Positions 10,101-18,100 of a stretch of DNA of 64,000 bases are shown one piece after another. Location: contig NZ_JANUSB010000007.1 in NCBI RefSeq assembly GCF_024793895.1, positions 186,001-250,000 of the forward strand. The letters run 5' to 3'. Source of the DNA: Serratia sp. AKBS12. GTDB taxonomy: Bacteria > Pseudomonadota > Gammaproteobacteria > Enterobacterales > Enterobacteriaceae. The number at the start of each line of letters is the position of its first letter. The first letter of the stretch is position 1. A model generated the notes under the pieces. The model was not told where the DNA came from, did no database searches, and saw only the letters and a list, made by a program, of their open reading frames with translations. Both the position numbers and the translations under genes were made by a program.

Positions 10101-10587
10101 TAACCGCCGCGCCACCGTCGGTGTGAACACCATGCTATGGCACTATCAAAAAGATTTGAGCGGTTACTCGCTGGGTCAGGGCGGTTATTACAGTCCGCAG
10201 CAATATATGTCGCTGGCCATACCGGTCAATTATCGCCAACGTACCGAGAACTGGTCGTTTGAGGTGGGCGGCTCGGTTTCGCTCTCACATGCTAAAACCG
10301 ACAGTCAGCGGCGCTACCCGTTGCAGGGGCTGATCCCCGCTACCCTACCGGACAGGTTGGCGATCGAAGACGGCGGTTCGTCGACCGGCGTCGGTTATAC
10401 GCTGCGCGCGATCGTCGAGCGCCGCTTGAGCTCTCACTGGACGCTGGGGGCCGGCATCGATATTCAGCAGGCGAAGGACTATACCCCGAGTCATGCTCTG
10501 ATTTATGTCCGTTATTCGCTGGCGGGCTGGCAGGGCGATCTGGATTTGCCACCGCAACCGCTGACGCCGTATGCCGATTTCAAATAG
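7114..10587 (+). CDS. bcsC: BcsC, TPR-repeat outer-membrane cellulose export channel
   Basis: This 1157-residue outer-membrane exporter of cellulose has three parts: a signal peptide (about residues 1-25, ending AQGA), a long periplasmic superhelix of tetratricopeptide repeats, and a C-terminal beta-barrel of about 340 residues. The barrel contains runs seen in E. coli BcsC, for example DHDYWGSSGTGG, SSSLLAFGG and LSGYSLGQGGYYSPQ. The TPR part is very rich in Ala and Gln. The start lies inside bcsZ. The gene closes the bcsRQABZC order; no bcsD is present, which fits the E. coli-like operon type. Confidence 0.97.
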   Translation: MHNFGINWLRLLPLGLLLAPAAQGAETVSPEQWLLEQVRVGEASHKEELVSQSLYRLELMDPNNPEVISARMRLALRQGNQALAQQQLDKLKGIAPQSAAYRQAEMSLLLTQPETRQQLQQARLMATSGRLTEAKTAYDALFKGEPPTLDLAVEYWRLVARLPGQESAAIGKLQALDKRYPGSVPLRMLLARLLFSQKQDALAYEELQKAAADPSGRSDAADLWLEKIKEIPVSVASVAALKRFLGVFVTGDQAVSAREELARQQTLLADPAFQARARGLAQVDKGGSRTAIPELRKALAATPDDPEVLGALGLAYARSGNRTQALALFRRAQQADKNGYGASKWQSLIKTNRYWLAIDEGDKALKANNLSLAQQKYQQARQIDNADADALIGLGDVAVARHDDAAAERYYQQAQRLDPASGSAVRGLSNIYQRQSPQKALAYLNGLPPAQRSKMRDTLDGLQLDMLKQQAETLAQRQQWHQAAETYRQARLLDPDDVWLTYRYAQVLRQTGQPQQADALFNALVQKQRSNPQQIYAYALYLSSSDRDSQALAHLATLPRTQWNDNMRELAQRLRLQATLAQAERLRADGDPAAAVAYLQRQGADTRIDLTLADWALADGDYASALADYQRVRAREPNNPDARLGEIEAYLAQGNMSAARQRLQTATPQDAASINGERRVANAWQAVGEPDRAADIFNRLKTAAQQEPAGQGKALVYRDAARLERDRSRPALAQQDFQQAMVASGITPTLPQDNDQYTRLTRNSVGDDWLKRGIRADAADLYRQQDVNVTLDHDYWGSSGTGGVSDYQAHDTMLQVDMPLYDGRAFFRTDTVRLNAGRFSTDGDGKYYETFGSCNTQGCSGDERQKTTGTSVAVGWKNDRWETDIGTTPMGFEVVDWVGGVAYSGDWQHIGWTLGASRRPMSSSLLAFGGTRDPNTGITWGGVRATGVSLSASYDRGGAHGVWADLSAHQLSGKNVEDNQRERLMAGYYYKLINEDNRRATVGVNTMLWHYQKDLSGYSLGQGGYYSPQQYMSLAIPVNYRQRTENWSFEVGGSVSLSHAKTDSQRRYPLQGLIPATLPDRLAIEDGGSSTGVGYTLRAIVERRLSSHWTLGAGIDIQQAKDYTPSHALIYVRYSLAGWQGDLDLPPQPLTPYADFK

Positions 10588-10817
10588 GGAGCCGGTTTTT
10601 TCCCACCAGTTTTCGGAGTGTCGTCCCTGGGGTAGTTTTGTTACCCTAGGGGTATTCGGCTAGGAAAAGACTGAAACCCGCGCTTTTCTTACTTCTTCCA
10701 TCGCTATGGCAAGGTAAAAACACGAGGCAATCGCGTATACTCACACCGATTCGAACACGGGCGTGGCATTGTTTTCAGCTCTGGTCATTTTTTTAGCCCG
10801 ATTAACGGAGAGCAGGT
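10588..10817. other. Intergenic region between bcsC and the EAL gene
   Basis: A stretch of 230 bases. An imperfect hairpin (CCTGGGGTA pairing with TACCCTAGG) lies at about 10626-10651 and could end bcs transcription, although no U-run follows. TATACT at 10736-10741 is a possible -10 box for the downstream gene, with only a weak -35. Confidence 0.35.
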
Positions 10818-12821
10818 TTGCGGGTCAGGCGTTCACTCACGATTAAGCAGATGGCGACGGTGTCCGGGGTGGCGCTGGTCACGATCTGCATTTTTATCGT
10901 CATTCAGTTATTCCACTTTGTGCAGCAGCGCAGGGATGACTACGCCCAGCAGTTGGAGAATATTGCCCATTCGGTACGCCAGCCTCTGGCGGAAGCGGTG
11001 CTGCGCATGGATGTACCGGAAACCAAACGGGTATTGAATTCGCTGTTGCCGGTCGGCATTTTGACCCGTGCCGATATCGTGCTGCCGAACGAGTTTCAGG
11101 CCCTGCACGCCAACTTCCCGCCGGAACGGCCGATACCGTCGCTGATTGGGCGCATTTTTGATTTGCCGGTGCAAATTTCCGTGCCGCTGTATTCGCTCGA
11201 GCGGGTGCCCGCCAATCCGCAGCCACTGGCCTATCTGGTGTTACAGGCCGATTCGTTCCGCATGTATCAGTTCATTCTCAGCGCGGTGTCGACCATGCTG
11301 TCCACCTATCTGCTGTTGGCGCTGATTTTGTCGATAGCCATCACCTGGTGCATGAACCGTCTGATGGTCTATCCGCTGCGTGCCATGGCGAGGGAACTGG
11401 AAAACATCTCCGAGGAGGATGCGCCGTATCATCAATTGATGTTGCCGTCGCTGCATCAGGATGACGAGCTTGGCCTGCTGGCGCGCAACTATAACCGTAA
11501 TCAGCAGCGACTGGCCCGCGCCCATGCCGATATGAGCCGCCTCAGCACCCGTAACTCGATTACCGGCCTGCCCAATCAGGTACTGTTGACGGCGTTGCTG
11601 GAGCAGCATATCGCCTCCAGCCTGCGGCCGGAACGCTTCAATCTGCTGGTGATCGGCATTGAAACGCTGCATGAAGCCAGCGGCGTACTGACGTCGGCGC
11701 AACGTGAAATGCTGGTGCGCAAGTTAACGGAAAAGCTGCGCCAATGTCTGGACAAGGACAGCGTGCTGGCGCAGTTGACCAACGCCGAGTTTGCGGTGTT
11801 GGCCAAAGGCATTGAACGGCCATTTAATGCCATGCAGCTGGCGCAGCGCATCATGGCGCAAATCAACGCGCCGCTGGAGATTCAAAAGATGTCGCTGCGG
11901 CCGACCGCCAGTATTGGCATTGCACATTATCTCGATCAAGGCGAAAGCGCCGAACAGCTGTTGCGCAGTGCGATGTCGGCCATGATGTCGGCGCACCGCG
12001 ACGGCAAAAACCACATTCTTTTCTTCGAGCCCAGCCTGACCGACCGTACGCAAAAGCGCCTGACGCAGGAAAGCGAGATCTTGCAAGGTATCGAACGGGA
12101 TCAGTTTACCCTGTATCTGCAGCCGCAAATCGACATGCGCACCAACGCGGTGATTGGCGCCGAGGCGCTGCTGCGCTGGCGGCAGTACGACGGCAGTATT
12201 ACCCTGCCGGCCGATGTGATCCCGTTGGCCGAAGAGCTGGGGGTGATTGTGCCGCTCGGCAACTGGGTGCTGGAAGCGTCGTGCCGCATTCTGGCCGACT
12301 GGCAGGCGCGGGGTATTGCGCTGCCGCTGGCGGTCAACGTGTCGGCACTGCAAATGCAGGATGCCGATTTCGTTCCACACCTGAAGCTGTTGCTGCAACG
12401 GTACGCGATCGATCCGGGCAAGCTGTTGTTGGAAATTACCGAAACGGTACGTATTCATGACCTTGACCATGCATTGGCGCTGCTGCGGGAACTGCATGAA
12501 CTCGGCCTGTCGATTGCGCTGGACGATTTTGGCATGGGCTACTCTAGCCTAAATTATCTCAATCGCCTGAAAGGGTTGCCGATCGCTCTGATCAAGATCG
12601 ACAAAAGCTTTATCCATGGCCTGCCGGGCGACGAGGCGATGGTGCGCATTGTCAGCGCGATTTCCGACGTGTTGAACCTGCCGGTGATGGCTGAAGGCGT
12701 GGAAACCGCCGCACAGCGCGACTGGCTGTTGCAGCATGGCATTTATCACGGTCAGGGATTCCTGTTTTCCCACCCGCTGCCACGCGAGACGTTTGAAGCG
12801 CAATTTGCCCCCCAAGGTTGA
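10818..12821 (+). CDS. hmsP: HmsP/YhjK-type c-di-GMP phosphodiesterase with degenerate GGDEF and intact EAL domain
   Basis: A 667-residue inner-membrane protein expected to hydrolyse c-di-GMP and so lower cellulose or other biofilm polysaccharide output. Two membrane segments (about residues 16-36 and 153-180) flank a periplasmic sensor region, followed by a HAMP-like linker. The GGDEF site is replaced by NAEF at 322-325, so cyclase activity is not expected. The EAL domain is complete: EALLRW from 449, an LEITET run, DDFGMGYSSL from 569 and EGVET from 626. The start is TTG with a good GGAG at 10807-10810. E. coli pdeK (yhjK) occupies the same place beside bcsC; Yersinia hmsP is the named relative. 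Confidence 0.93.
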   Translation: MRVRRSLTIKQMATVSGVALVTICIFIVIQLFHFVQQRRDDYAQQLENIAHSVRQPLAEAVLRMDVPETKRVLNSLLPVGILTRADIVLPNEFQALHANFPPERPIPSLIGRIFDLPVQISVPLYSLERVPANPQPLAYLVLQADSFRMYQFILSAVSTMLSTYLLLALILSIAITWCMNRLMVYPLRAMARELENISEEDAPYHQLMLPSLHQDDELGLLARNYNRNQQRLARAHADMSRLSTRNSITGLPNQVLLTALLEQHIASSLRPERFNLLVIGIETLHEASGVLTSAQREMLVRKLTEKLRQCLDKDSVLAQLTNAEFAVLAKGIERPFNAMQLAQRIMAQINAPLEIQKMSLRPTASIGIAHYLDQGESAEQLLRSAMSAMMSAHRDGKNHILFFEPSLTDRTQKRLTQESEILQGIERDQFTLYLQPQIDMRTNAVIGAEALLRWRQYDGSITLPADVIPLAEELGVIVPLGNWVLEASCRILADWQARGIALPLAVNVSALQMQDADFVPHLKLLLQRYAIDPGKLLLEITETVRIHDLDHALALLRELHELGLSIALDDFGMGYSSLNYLNRLKGLPIALIKIDKSFIHGLPGDEAMVRIVSAISDVLNLPVMAEGVETAAQRDWLLQHGIYHGQGFLFSHPLPRETFEAQFAPQG

Positions 12822-12978
12822 ATTTTGTCCGTTGTGCGGGGTTAAACTGTTATCGACGTGTTATCGCTCGCATAAATAACATCTTTTTCTCAACAAATCG
12901 TTCATCAAACCTTATCCTAGATCCCTTCTGGTACATTTTGTTACAAGAGCGCCAGGTCACGCGCTAGGGACAATAATC
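12822..12978. other. Intergenic region before the SLC13 transporter
   Basis: An AT-rich stretch of 157 bases. It presumably holds the promoter of the following gene, but no clear -35/-10 pair or operator could be defined. Confidence 0.3.
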
Positions 12979-14358
12979 ATGGCTGATACTCCTCTGACAC
13001 CCTCTACGGCTTCGCCGGCAACGCGTCGTGGGCTGCTAATCCTGGTTGCCGACATTATTCTGTTCGCGGTGTTGCTGAAGACATTGCCTTTTAGCCCACA
13101 GGAAAACACCGGCCTGGCGCTGCTGGCATTCATCGGTATTCTCTGGCTGACCGAGGCCATTCACGTCACCATTACCGCACTGCTGGTACCGATCATGGCG
13201 GTGGCGTGCGGCATGTTGAACGTGGACAAGGCGCTGGCGTCTTTTGCCAACCCGACCATTTTCCTGTTCTTCGGCGGCTTTGCTCTGGCGACGGCGCTGC
13301 ATATTCAGAAGCTGGATCGGCTGATCGCCAACCGTCTGCTGATGCTGGCCGGCGGTAAGATGCTGTTGGCGGCCCTGATGCTGTTTGGTGCAACCGCGGT
13401 GTTGTCGATGTGGATCAGCAATACCGCGACGGCGGCGATGATGTTGCCGCTGGCGCTGGGGATCCTGAGCAATCTGGATCGCGAACGTGACCACAACACT
13501 TACGTGTTTCTGCTGCTCGGCATTGCCTACAGCGCCAGCATCGGCGGCCTGGGCACCATGGTCGGCAGCCCGCCAAACGCCATTGCCGCAGCGCAGCTGG
13601 GGCTGGACTTTGTTGGCTGGATGAAGTTCGGCATCCCGGTAATGGTGGTGCTAATGCCGCTGATGGTCGGCACCTTATACCTGCTGTTGCGGCCGAACAT
13701 GAAGCACCGCTTTGACATCAAACTGGAAAACTTCCCATGGACCCAGTCGCGCTGGGTTACGCTTGGCATCTTCCTGTTGACGGTATTCTGCTGGATCTTC
13801 AGTAGCCAGCTCAGCGGACTGCTGGGCGGCATCAAGCAATTTGATACCCTGGTGGCGGTGGGTGCGGCGGTGTTGATCGGCATCAGCGGTGTCGCCAGCT
13901 GGTCGCAGATTCAGCAAAATACCGAATGGGGCGTGCTGATGCTGTTCGGCGGCGGCCTGACGCTGAGCGTCATCCTGAAGGATTCCGGCGCCAGTGCGGT
14001 GATGGCGGAAGGCATGGCCTCGCTGTTCGGCGCCAGCCACTGGTTCATCATCATCCTGGCAGTGGCGACCTTTATCATCTTCTTGACCGAATTCACCAGT
14101 AATACCGCCAGTGCCGCGCTGTTAGTGCCGGTATTCGCCACCGTCGCGGAAGCGTTGGGGATGCCGTCGGCGCTGCTGACAATCGTGATCGGTATCGGTG
14201 CCTCCTGCGCCTTTATGCTACCGGTGGCAACGCCGCCAAACGCCATCGTTTACGGTACCGGCGAAATTCGCCAGCGTGAAATGGTGCGAGTCGGCTTCTG
14301 GCTGAATATTATCTGCGTGCTGGTCGTGACGCTGTTTGCCTGGTTCGTCTGGCGCTAA
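12979..14358 (+). CDS. SLC13/DASS family sodium-coupled anion (dicarboxylate) transporter
   Basis: A 459-residue inner-membrane protein with about a dozen hydrophobic segments. It belongs to the divalent anion:Na+ symporter family, whose model is Vibrio VcINDY. Both signature Ser-Asn-Thr motifs that build the sodium and substrate sites are visible: SNT at 147-149 in WISNTATAA and at 374-376 in FTSNTASAA. Family substrates are succinate, malate, citrate or sulfate; which one applies here cannot be read from the sequence. Its position just before dctA suggests a role in dicarboxylate uptake, but this is inference. It is followed by a strong hairpin. Confidence 0.9.
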   Translation: MADTPLTPSTASPATRRGLLILVADIILFAVLLKTLPFSPQENTGLALLAFIGILWLTEAIHVTITALLVPIMAVACGMLNVDKALASFANPTIFLFFGGFALATALHIQKLDRLIANRLLMLAGGKMLLAALMLFGATAVLSMWISNTATAAMMLPLALGILSNLDRERDHNTYVFLLLGIAYSASIGGLGTMVGSPPNAIAAAQLGLDFVGWMKFGIPVMVVLMPLMVGTLYLLLRPNMKHRFDIKLENFPWTQSRWVTLGIFLLTVFCWIFSSQLSGLLGGIKQFDTLVAVGAAVLIGISGVASWSQIQQNTEWGVLMLFGGGLTLSVILKDSGASAVMAEGMASLFGASHWFIIILAVATFIIFLTEFTSNTASAALLVPVFATVAEALGMPSALLTIVIGIGASCAFMLPVATPPNAIVYGTGEIRQREMVRVGFWLNIICVLVVTLFAWFVWR

Positions 14359-14364
14359 CCTCCT

Positions 14365-14393
14365 TTACCGGCGGCTGCTGCGGTCGCCGGTAA
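14365..14393 (+). terminator. Hairpin after the SLC13 gene
   Basis: The inverted repeat TTACCGGCG / CGCCGGTAA, with an 11-base loop, starts six bases after the stop codon. There is no U-run, so it is either a weak or Rho-assisted terminator or an mRNA-stabilising hairpin. Confidence 0.5.
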
Positions 14394-14427
14394 CCTCCCC
14401 GTTGGTCAATGTCCGAAAAGCGCGAGT

Positions 14428-14457
14428 CTTTGCTACCTCCATTGAGGTAGTGCAAAG
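14428..14457. promoter_or_regulatory. Palindrome upstream of dctA
   Basis: CTTTGC-TACCTC-CATT-GAGGTA-(GT)-GCAAAG forms a near-perfect 30-base inverted repeat about 190 bases before the dctA start. It could be an operator for a regulator of dctA or a transcribed hairpin. No known consensus was recognised. Confidence 0.4.
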
Positions 14458-14648
14458 AAAGGCTTACGTAATTTACATCCTTGCATCTCTACTGAAGCGA
14501 TTCGGCTCTTAAAAACACATCGTTAATCCCGAGGGGAGCAACAAATTATTTCCATGTTGTTATACGGGTGTTATTTTCCGCGCAAGCGAAGAGCAGTGGG
14601 AAAATCGTTATCTGACTCTGTTGCGCGGCTCCCCCATAGGATGTACTT

Positions 14649-15938
14649 ATGAAACCAACTATCTTTAAAAGCCTCTATTTCCAGGTGTTGACCGCGATTA
14701 CGTTGGGCATCTTGCTTGGGCATTTTTATCCTGACCTCGGCGCTCAAATGAAACCACTGGGCGATGGTTTTGTTAAACTCATCAAAATGATTATCGCTCC
14801 GGTGATTTTCTGCACCGTGGTGACCGGCATCGCCGGTATGGAAAGCATGAAGGCGGTGGGTCGCACCGGCGCCATTGCGTTGCTGTATTTTGAAATCGTC
14901 AGCACCCTCGCGCTGATTATCGGTCTGGTGATCGTCAACGTGGTGCAGCCGGGCGCCGGCATGAACGTCGATCCGGGAACGCTGGACGCCAAAGCGGTGG
15001 CGGTTTACGCCGAACAGGCACAGCAACAGGGTATCATTCCGTTCTTGCTCGACATCATTCCCGGCAGCGTGATCGGTGCCTTCGCCAGCGGCAATATTCT
15101 TCAGGTGCTGCTGTTTGCGGTGCTGTTCGGTTTTGCCTTGCACCGCCTGGGTGACAAGGGGCAGCTGATCTTCAATGTGATCGAAAGTTTCTCCAGCGTA
15201 ATTTTCGGTATTATCAACATGATCATGCGGTTGGCGCCGCTGGGTGCCTTCGGTGCCATGGCGTTTACCATTGGTAAATATGGCGTTGGCACGCTGGTGC
15301 AGCTCGGCCAGCTGATCCTGTGCTTCTATGTTACCTGCATCCTGTTTGTGGTCGTGGTGCTGGGCTCGATCGCCCGTGCCAACGGTTTCAGCATCTTCAA
15401 GTTCGTCAATTACATCAAGGAAGAGCTGTTGATCGTACTGGGCACCTCGTCCTCCGAGTCGGCGCTGCCACGCATGCTGGACAAGATGGAGCGATTGGGC
15501 TGCAAGAAATCGGTGGTAGGCCTGGTGATCCCCACCGGCTATTCATTCAACCTGGACGGCACCTCGATTTACCTGACGATGGCGGCGGTGTTCATCGCTC
15601 AGGCCACCAATACCCATATGGACGTAATGCATCAGGTGACGCTGCTGGTGGTGCTGCTGCTGTCGTCGAAAGGCGCGGCAGGGGTGACTGGCAGCGGCTT
15701 TATCGTCCTGGCGGCAACCATTTCGGCGGTGGGCCATCTGCCGCTGGCTGGCCTGGCGCTGATCCTGGGGATTGACCGCTTTATGTCGGAAGCGCGTGCG
15801 TTGACCAACCTGGTGGGCAACGGCGTGGCGACGGTGGTGGTGGCCAAGTGGTGTAAACAGCTGGACGCCAAACAGCTGCATGCTACGCTGAACAACAAGA
15901 AGGGCGAGCGGGTTGATGAGACGCGTACGTTGTCCTGA
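14649..15938 (+). CDS. dctA: DctA, C4-dicarboxylate:cation symporter
   Basis: A 429-residue inner-membrane carrier of the DAACS (glutamate/aspartate transporter-like) family. It takes up succinate, fumarate and malate aerobically and in E. coli also acts as co-sensor with the DcuS kinase. The N terminus ([20 protein letters not shown]), the serine-rich hairpin loop [14 protein letters not shown] and the [10 protein letters not shown] motif are typical. The leader of nearly 300 bases upstream contains a palindrome and is probably regulatory. E. coli has the same order: bcs, yhjK, dctA, yhjJ. Confidence 0.98.
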   Translation: MKPTIFKSLYFQVLTAITLGILLGHFYPDLGAQMKPLGDGFVKLIKMIIAPVIFCTVVTGIAGMESMKAVGRTGAIALLYFEIVSTLALIIGLVIVNVVQPGAGMNVDPGTLDAKAVAVYAEQAQQQGIIPFLLDIIPGSVIGAFASGNILQVLLFAVLFGFALHRLGDKGQLIFNVIESFSSVIFGIINMIMRLAPLGAFGAMAFTIGKYGVGTLVQLGQLILCFYVTCILFVVVVLGSIARANGFSIFKFVNYIKEELLIVLGTSSSESALPRMLDKMERLGCKKSVVGLVIPTGYSFNLDGTSIYLTMAAVFIAQATNTHMDVMHQVTLLVVLLLSSKGAAGVTGSGFIVLAATISAVGHLPLAGLALILGIDRFMSEARALTNLVGNGVATVVVAKWCKQLDAKQLHATLNNKKGERVDETRTLS

Positions 15939-15971
15939 GACTGACAAAGCTTAAGTAATATCAGTATAAAA

Positions 15972-15995
15972 CCTCGGCTGCTGCGGCAGCCGAGG
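15972..15995 (+). terminator. Hairpin terminator after dctA
   Basis: A perfect 10-bp stem CCTCGGCTGC / GCAGCCGAGG with a 4-base loop lies 34 bases after the dctA stop. The sequence after it is pyrimidine-rich but not a clean U-run. Confidence 0.65.
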
Positions 15996-16217
15996 CTATT
16001 ATCTTTCCCTCCATGCGTTTTTTCTCTACTAAAAATCCTGCTAATGATTATTTTTCGCTTCAACCAGTGACATCCGGCCAGGCATGTGGTCAAACACAGT
16101 GGTACACTTTCTGCTTTCCGCCCCACTGTGAAACTCAGGGCGTATTTTTATGATTCCATTGAATGGAATACCGGTATTTGCATAAATAAATTGGATAGTC
16201 ATTAAGTAGGGGTTCAC

Positions 16218-17711
16218 ATGCAGGGCACCAGAATTCATCTTATGGTTGGTGGGCTATTGCTGGCCGCGGCCAGCAGCAGCGTGCAGGCTGAAGCGCTACA
16301 ACCCGATCCTGCCTGGCAGCAGGGTACGCTTGCCAACGGGTTTTCCTGGCAGATTCTTGATACGCCGCAACGGCCGAGCGATCGCGTCGAACTGCGGTTG
16401 ATGGTCAACACCGGATCGCTGGTTGAATCTTCCCAGCAGATCGGTTTTGCCCATTTGTTGCCACGCCTGGCAATGGCGCGCAGCGAAAGCTTTACCCCGG
16501 CACAGCTACGTTCGCTATGGCAGCAGGGCGTGGACAACGACCGCCCGTTGCCGCCGGCGATCGGGTCTTATGACTTCACGATGTACAACCTCAGCCTGCC
16601 GAACAACCGGCCGGATCTGCTGAAAGAAGCGCTGGCCTGGCTGTCGGATACCACCGGCAGGTTGGCGATTGACGAGCATACGGTACGCGCGGTGATGAAC
16701 TCCAGCGTCGATCCGATCGGCATTTTCCCGCCTAATCCGCAAGATCCCTGGTGGCGTTACCGGTTGAAAGGCTCGACGCTGCTGGCGCACGATCCTGGTC
16801 AGCCGGTAAAGCGGCCGGTGAATATCGAACAGCTGAAGAAATTCTACCAGCAGTGGTATACCCCAGACGTGATGACGCTGTATGTGGTCGGCAAAGTGGA
16901 CAGCCGCAGCCTGAGTGAACAGATCAACAAGGCGTTTTCGTCGCTGGAAGGCAAGCGCGAAACCCCGGCCACCATGCCGACGCTGACGCCGTTGCCACTG
17001 CAGCCGGTCAGCCTGATGAGCGAGACGGTCAAGCAGGATACGCTGTCGATCATGTGGGATACGCCATGGCACCCGATCCGCGATTCTCAAAATCTGAGCC
17101 GCTACTGGCGCAGCGATCTGGCGCGTGAGGCGCTGTTCTGGCACTTGCAGCAGGCGTTGGAAAAAAGCCCGCAGAAAGACGCCAAGCTGGGCTTTGATTG
17201 CCGCGTGCAGTATCAGCGTGCGCAATGCGCCATCCACCTGGAAACGCCAAACGCCAATCTGAATCCTGGACTGGAATTTGTTGCCGGTGAAATGGCCAAC
17301 GTGCGCAACAACGGCCTGACGCAGCAAGAGTTTGACAGCCTGCTGGCGCAGAAAACCGCGCAGTTGAGCAAGCTGTTCGCCACTTATGCACGTACCGATA
17401 CCGACGTGTTGATGAGCCAGCGCCTGCGTTCGCAGCAAAGCGGCGTGGTTGACATCGCACCTGAGCAGTACCAGCAGTTGCGACAGGCGTTCCTGTCGGG
17501 GTTGACGCTGGAAGCGCTGAACCAGGAGCTGAAACTGCAGCTTTCACAAGATGCCACGCTGGTGTTGCTGCAGCCGAAAGGCGAGCCGGAAGTGAACATG
17601 AAGCAACTGCAGGAAAACTATAATCGCATCATGATGCCGGCACCGGCGGTGGTCACAGAAGAGGTGAAACCGGTGGAAGGCGCTGCGCCGACGGAAGCCG
17701 GCGCGCAGTAG
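16218..17711 (+). CDS. yhjJ: YhjJ, periplasmic M16 (insulinase-like) peptidase homologue lacking the zinc motif
   Basis: A 497-residue exported protein with a signal peptide (about residues 1-24, ending VQA) and two M16-type domains. Active M16 peptidases need HxxEH; here the corresponding stretch is H79-L-L-P82-R83, so the catalytic glutamate and second histidine are missing. It is therefore expected to be proteolytically inactive, as annotated for E. coli YhjJ. Its role is unknown. The C terminus is Ala/Glu/Pro-rich. The stop codon abuts the stop of the convergent ppiC with no base between. Confidence 0.9.
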   Translation: MQGTRIHLMVGGLLLAAASSSVQAEALQPDPAWQQGTLANGFSWQILDTPQRPSDRVELRLMVNTGSLVESSQQIGFAHLLPRLAMARSESFTPAQLRSLWQQGVDNDRPLPPAIGSYDFTMYNLSLPNNRPDLLKEALAWLSDTTGRLAIDEHTVRAVMNSSVDPIGIFPPNPQDPWWRYRLKGSTLLAHDPGQPVKRPVNIEQLKKFYQQWYTPDVMTLYVVGKVDSRSLSEQINKAFSSLEGKRETPATMPTLTPLPLQPVSLMSETVKQDTLSIMWDTPWHPIRDSQNLSRYWRSDLAREALFWHLQQALEKSPQKDAKLGFDCRVQYQRAQCAIHLETPNANLNPGLEFVAGEMANVRNNGLTQQEFDSLLAQKTAQLSKLFATYARTDTDVLMSQRLRSQQSGVVDIAPEQYQQLRQAFLSGLTLEALNQELKLQLSQDATLVLLQPKGEPEVNMKQLQENYNRIMMPAPAVVTEEVKPVEGAAPTEAGAQ

Positions 17712-17993
17712 TCAATTGCGGTAGAGCACCTTGATAATATGATAGCCGAATTGGGTCTTGACCGGCCCATACGGCTTCAGCAGCGGTATGCTGAATACCG
17801 CTTTGTCAAACGCCGCCACCATGGTGCCCTTGTTGAATTCCCCCAGCGAACCGCCGTTGCGTTTGGAGGGGCAACTGGAGTATTTGCGTGCCAGCGTATC
17901 GAAGCTGACGCCACGCTTTAGTTTGGCCAGCAGCTCGTTGGCCAGCTTTTCGTTATCTACCAGTATATGCAGCGCGCTCGCGGTTTTTGCCAT
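17712..17993 (-). CDS. ppiC: PpiC, peptidyl-prolyl cis-trans isomerase C (parvulin)
   Basis: A 93-residue single-domain cytosolic parvulin that speeds proline isomerisation. The family motifs ALHILV near the start, [13 protein letters not shown] in the middle and [12 protein letters not shown] at the end are all present. The length equals that of E. coli PpiC. It is divergent from rep and convergent with yhjJ. In E. coli the neighbour on the downstream side is ilvC, which is absent here. Confidence 0.97.
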   Translation of the reverse strand: MAKTASALHILVDNEKLANELLAKLKRGVSFDTLARKYSSCPSKRNGGSLGEFNKGTMVAAFDKAVFSIPLLKPYGPVKTQFGYHIIKVLYRN

Positions 17994-18100
17994 GGGTTGA
18001 GTGCCTTCGTGATGTTTTGCAAGAATAGCGGCGATTATACCGCTTAACGCTTTCTGCTACACTTCCCTCCCACGTTTAGACAGTTGAGCCATAAAGCGCC

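Noticed and set aside
11781-11794. Active diguanylate cyclase site in the HmsP-type protein
   Set aside because: The GGDEF position reads NAEF, so the catalytic glycines and first acidic residue are missing.
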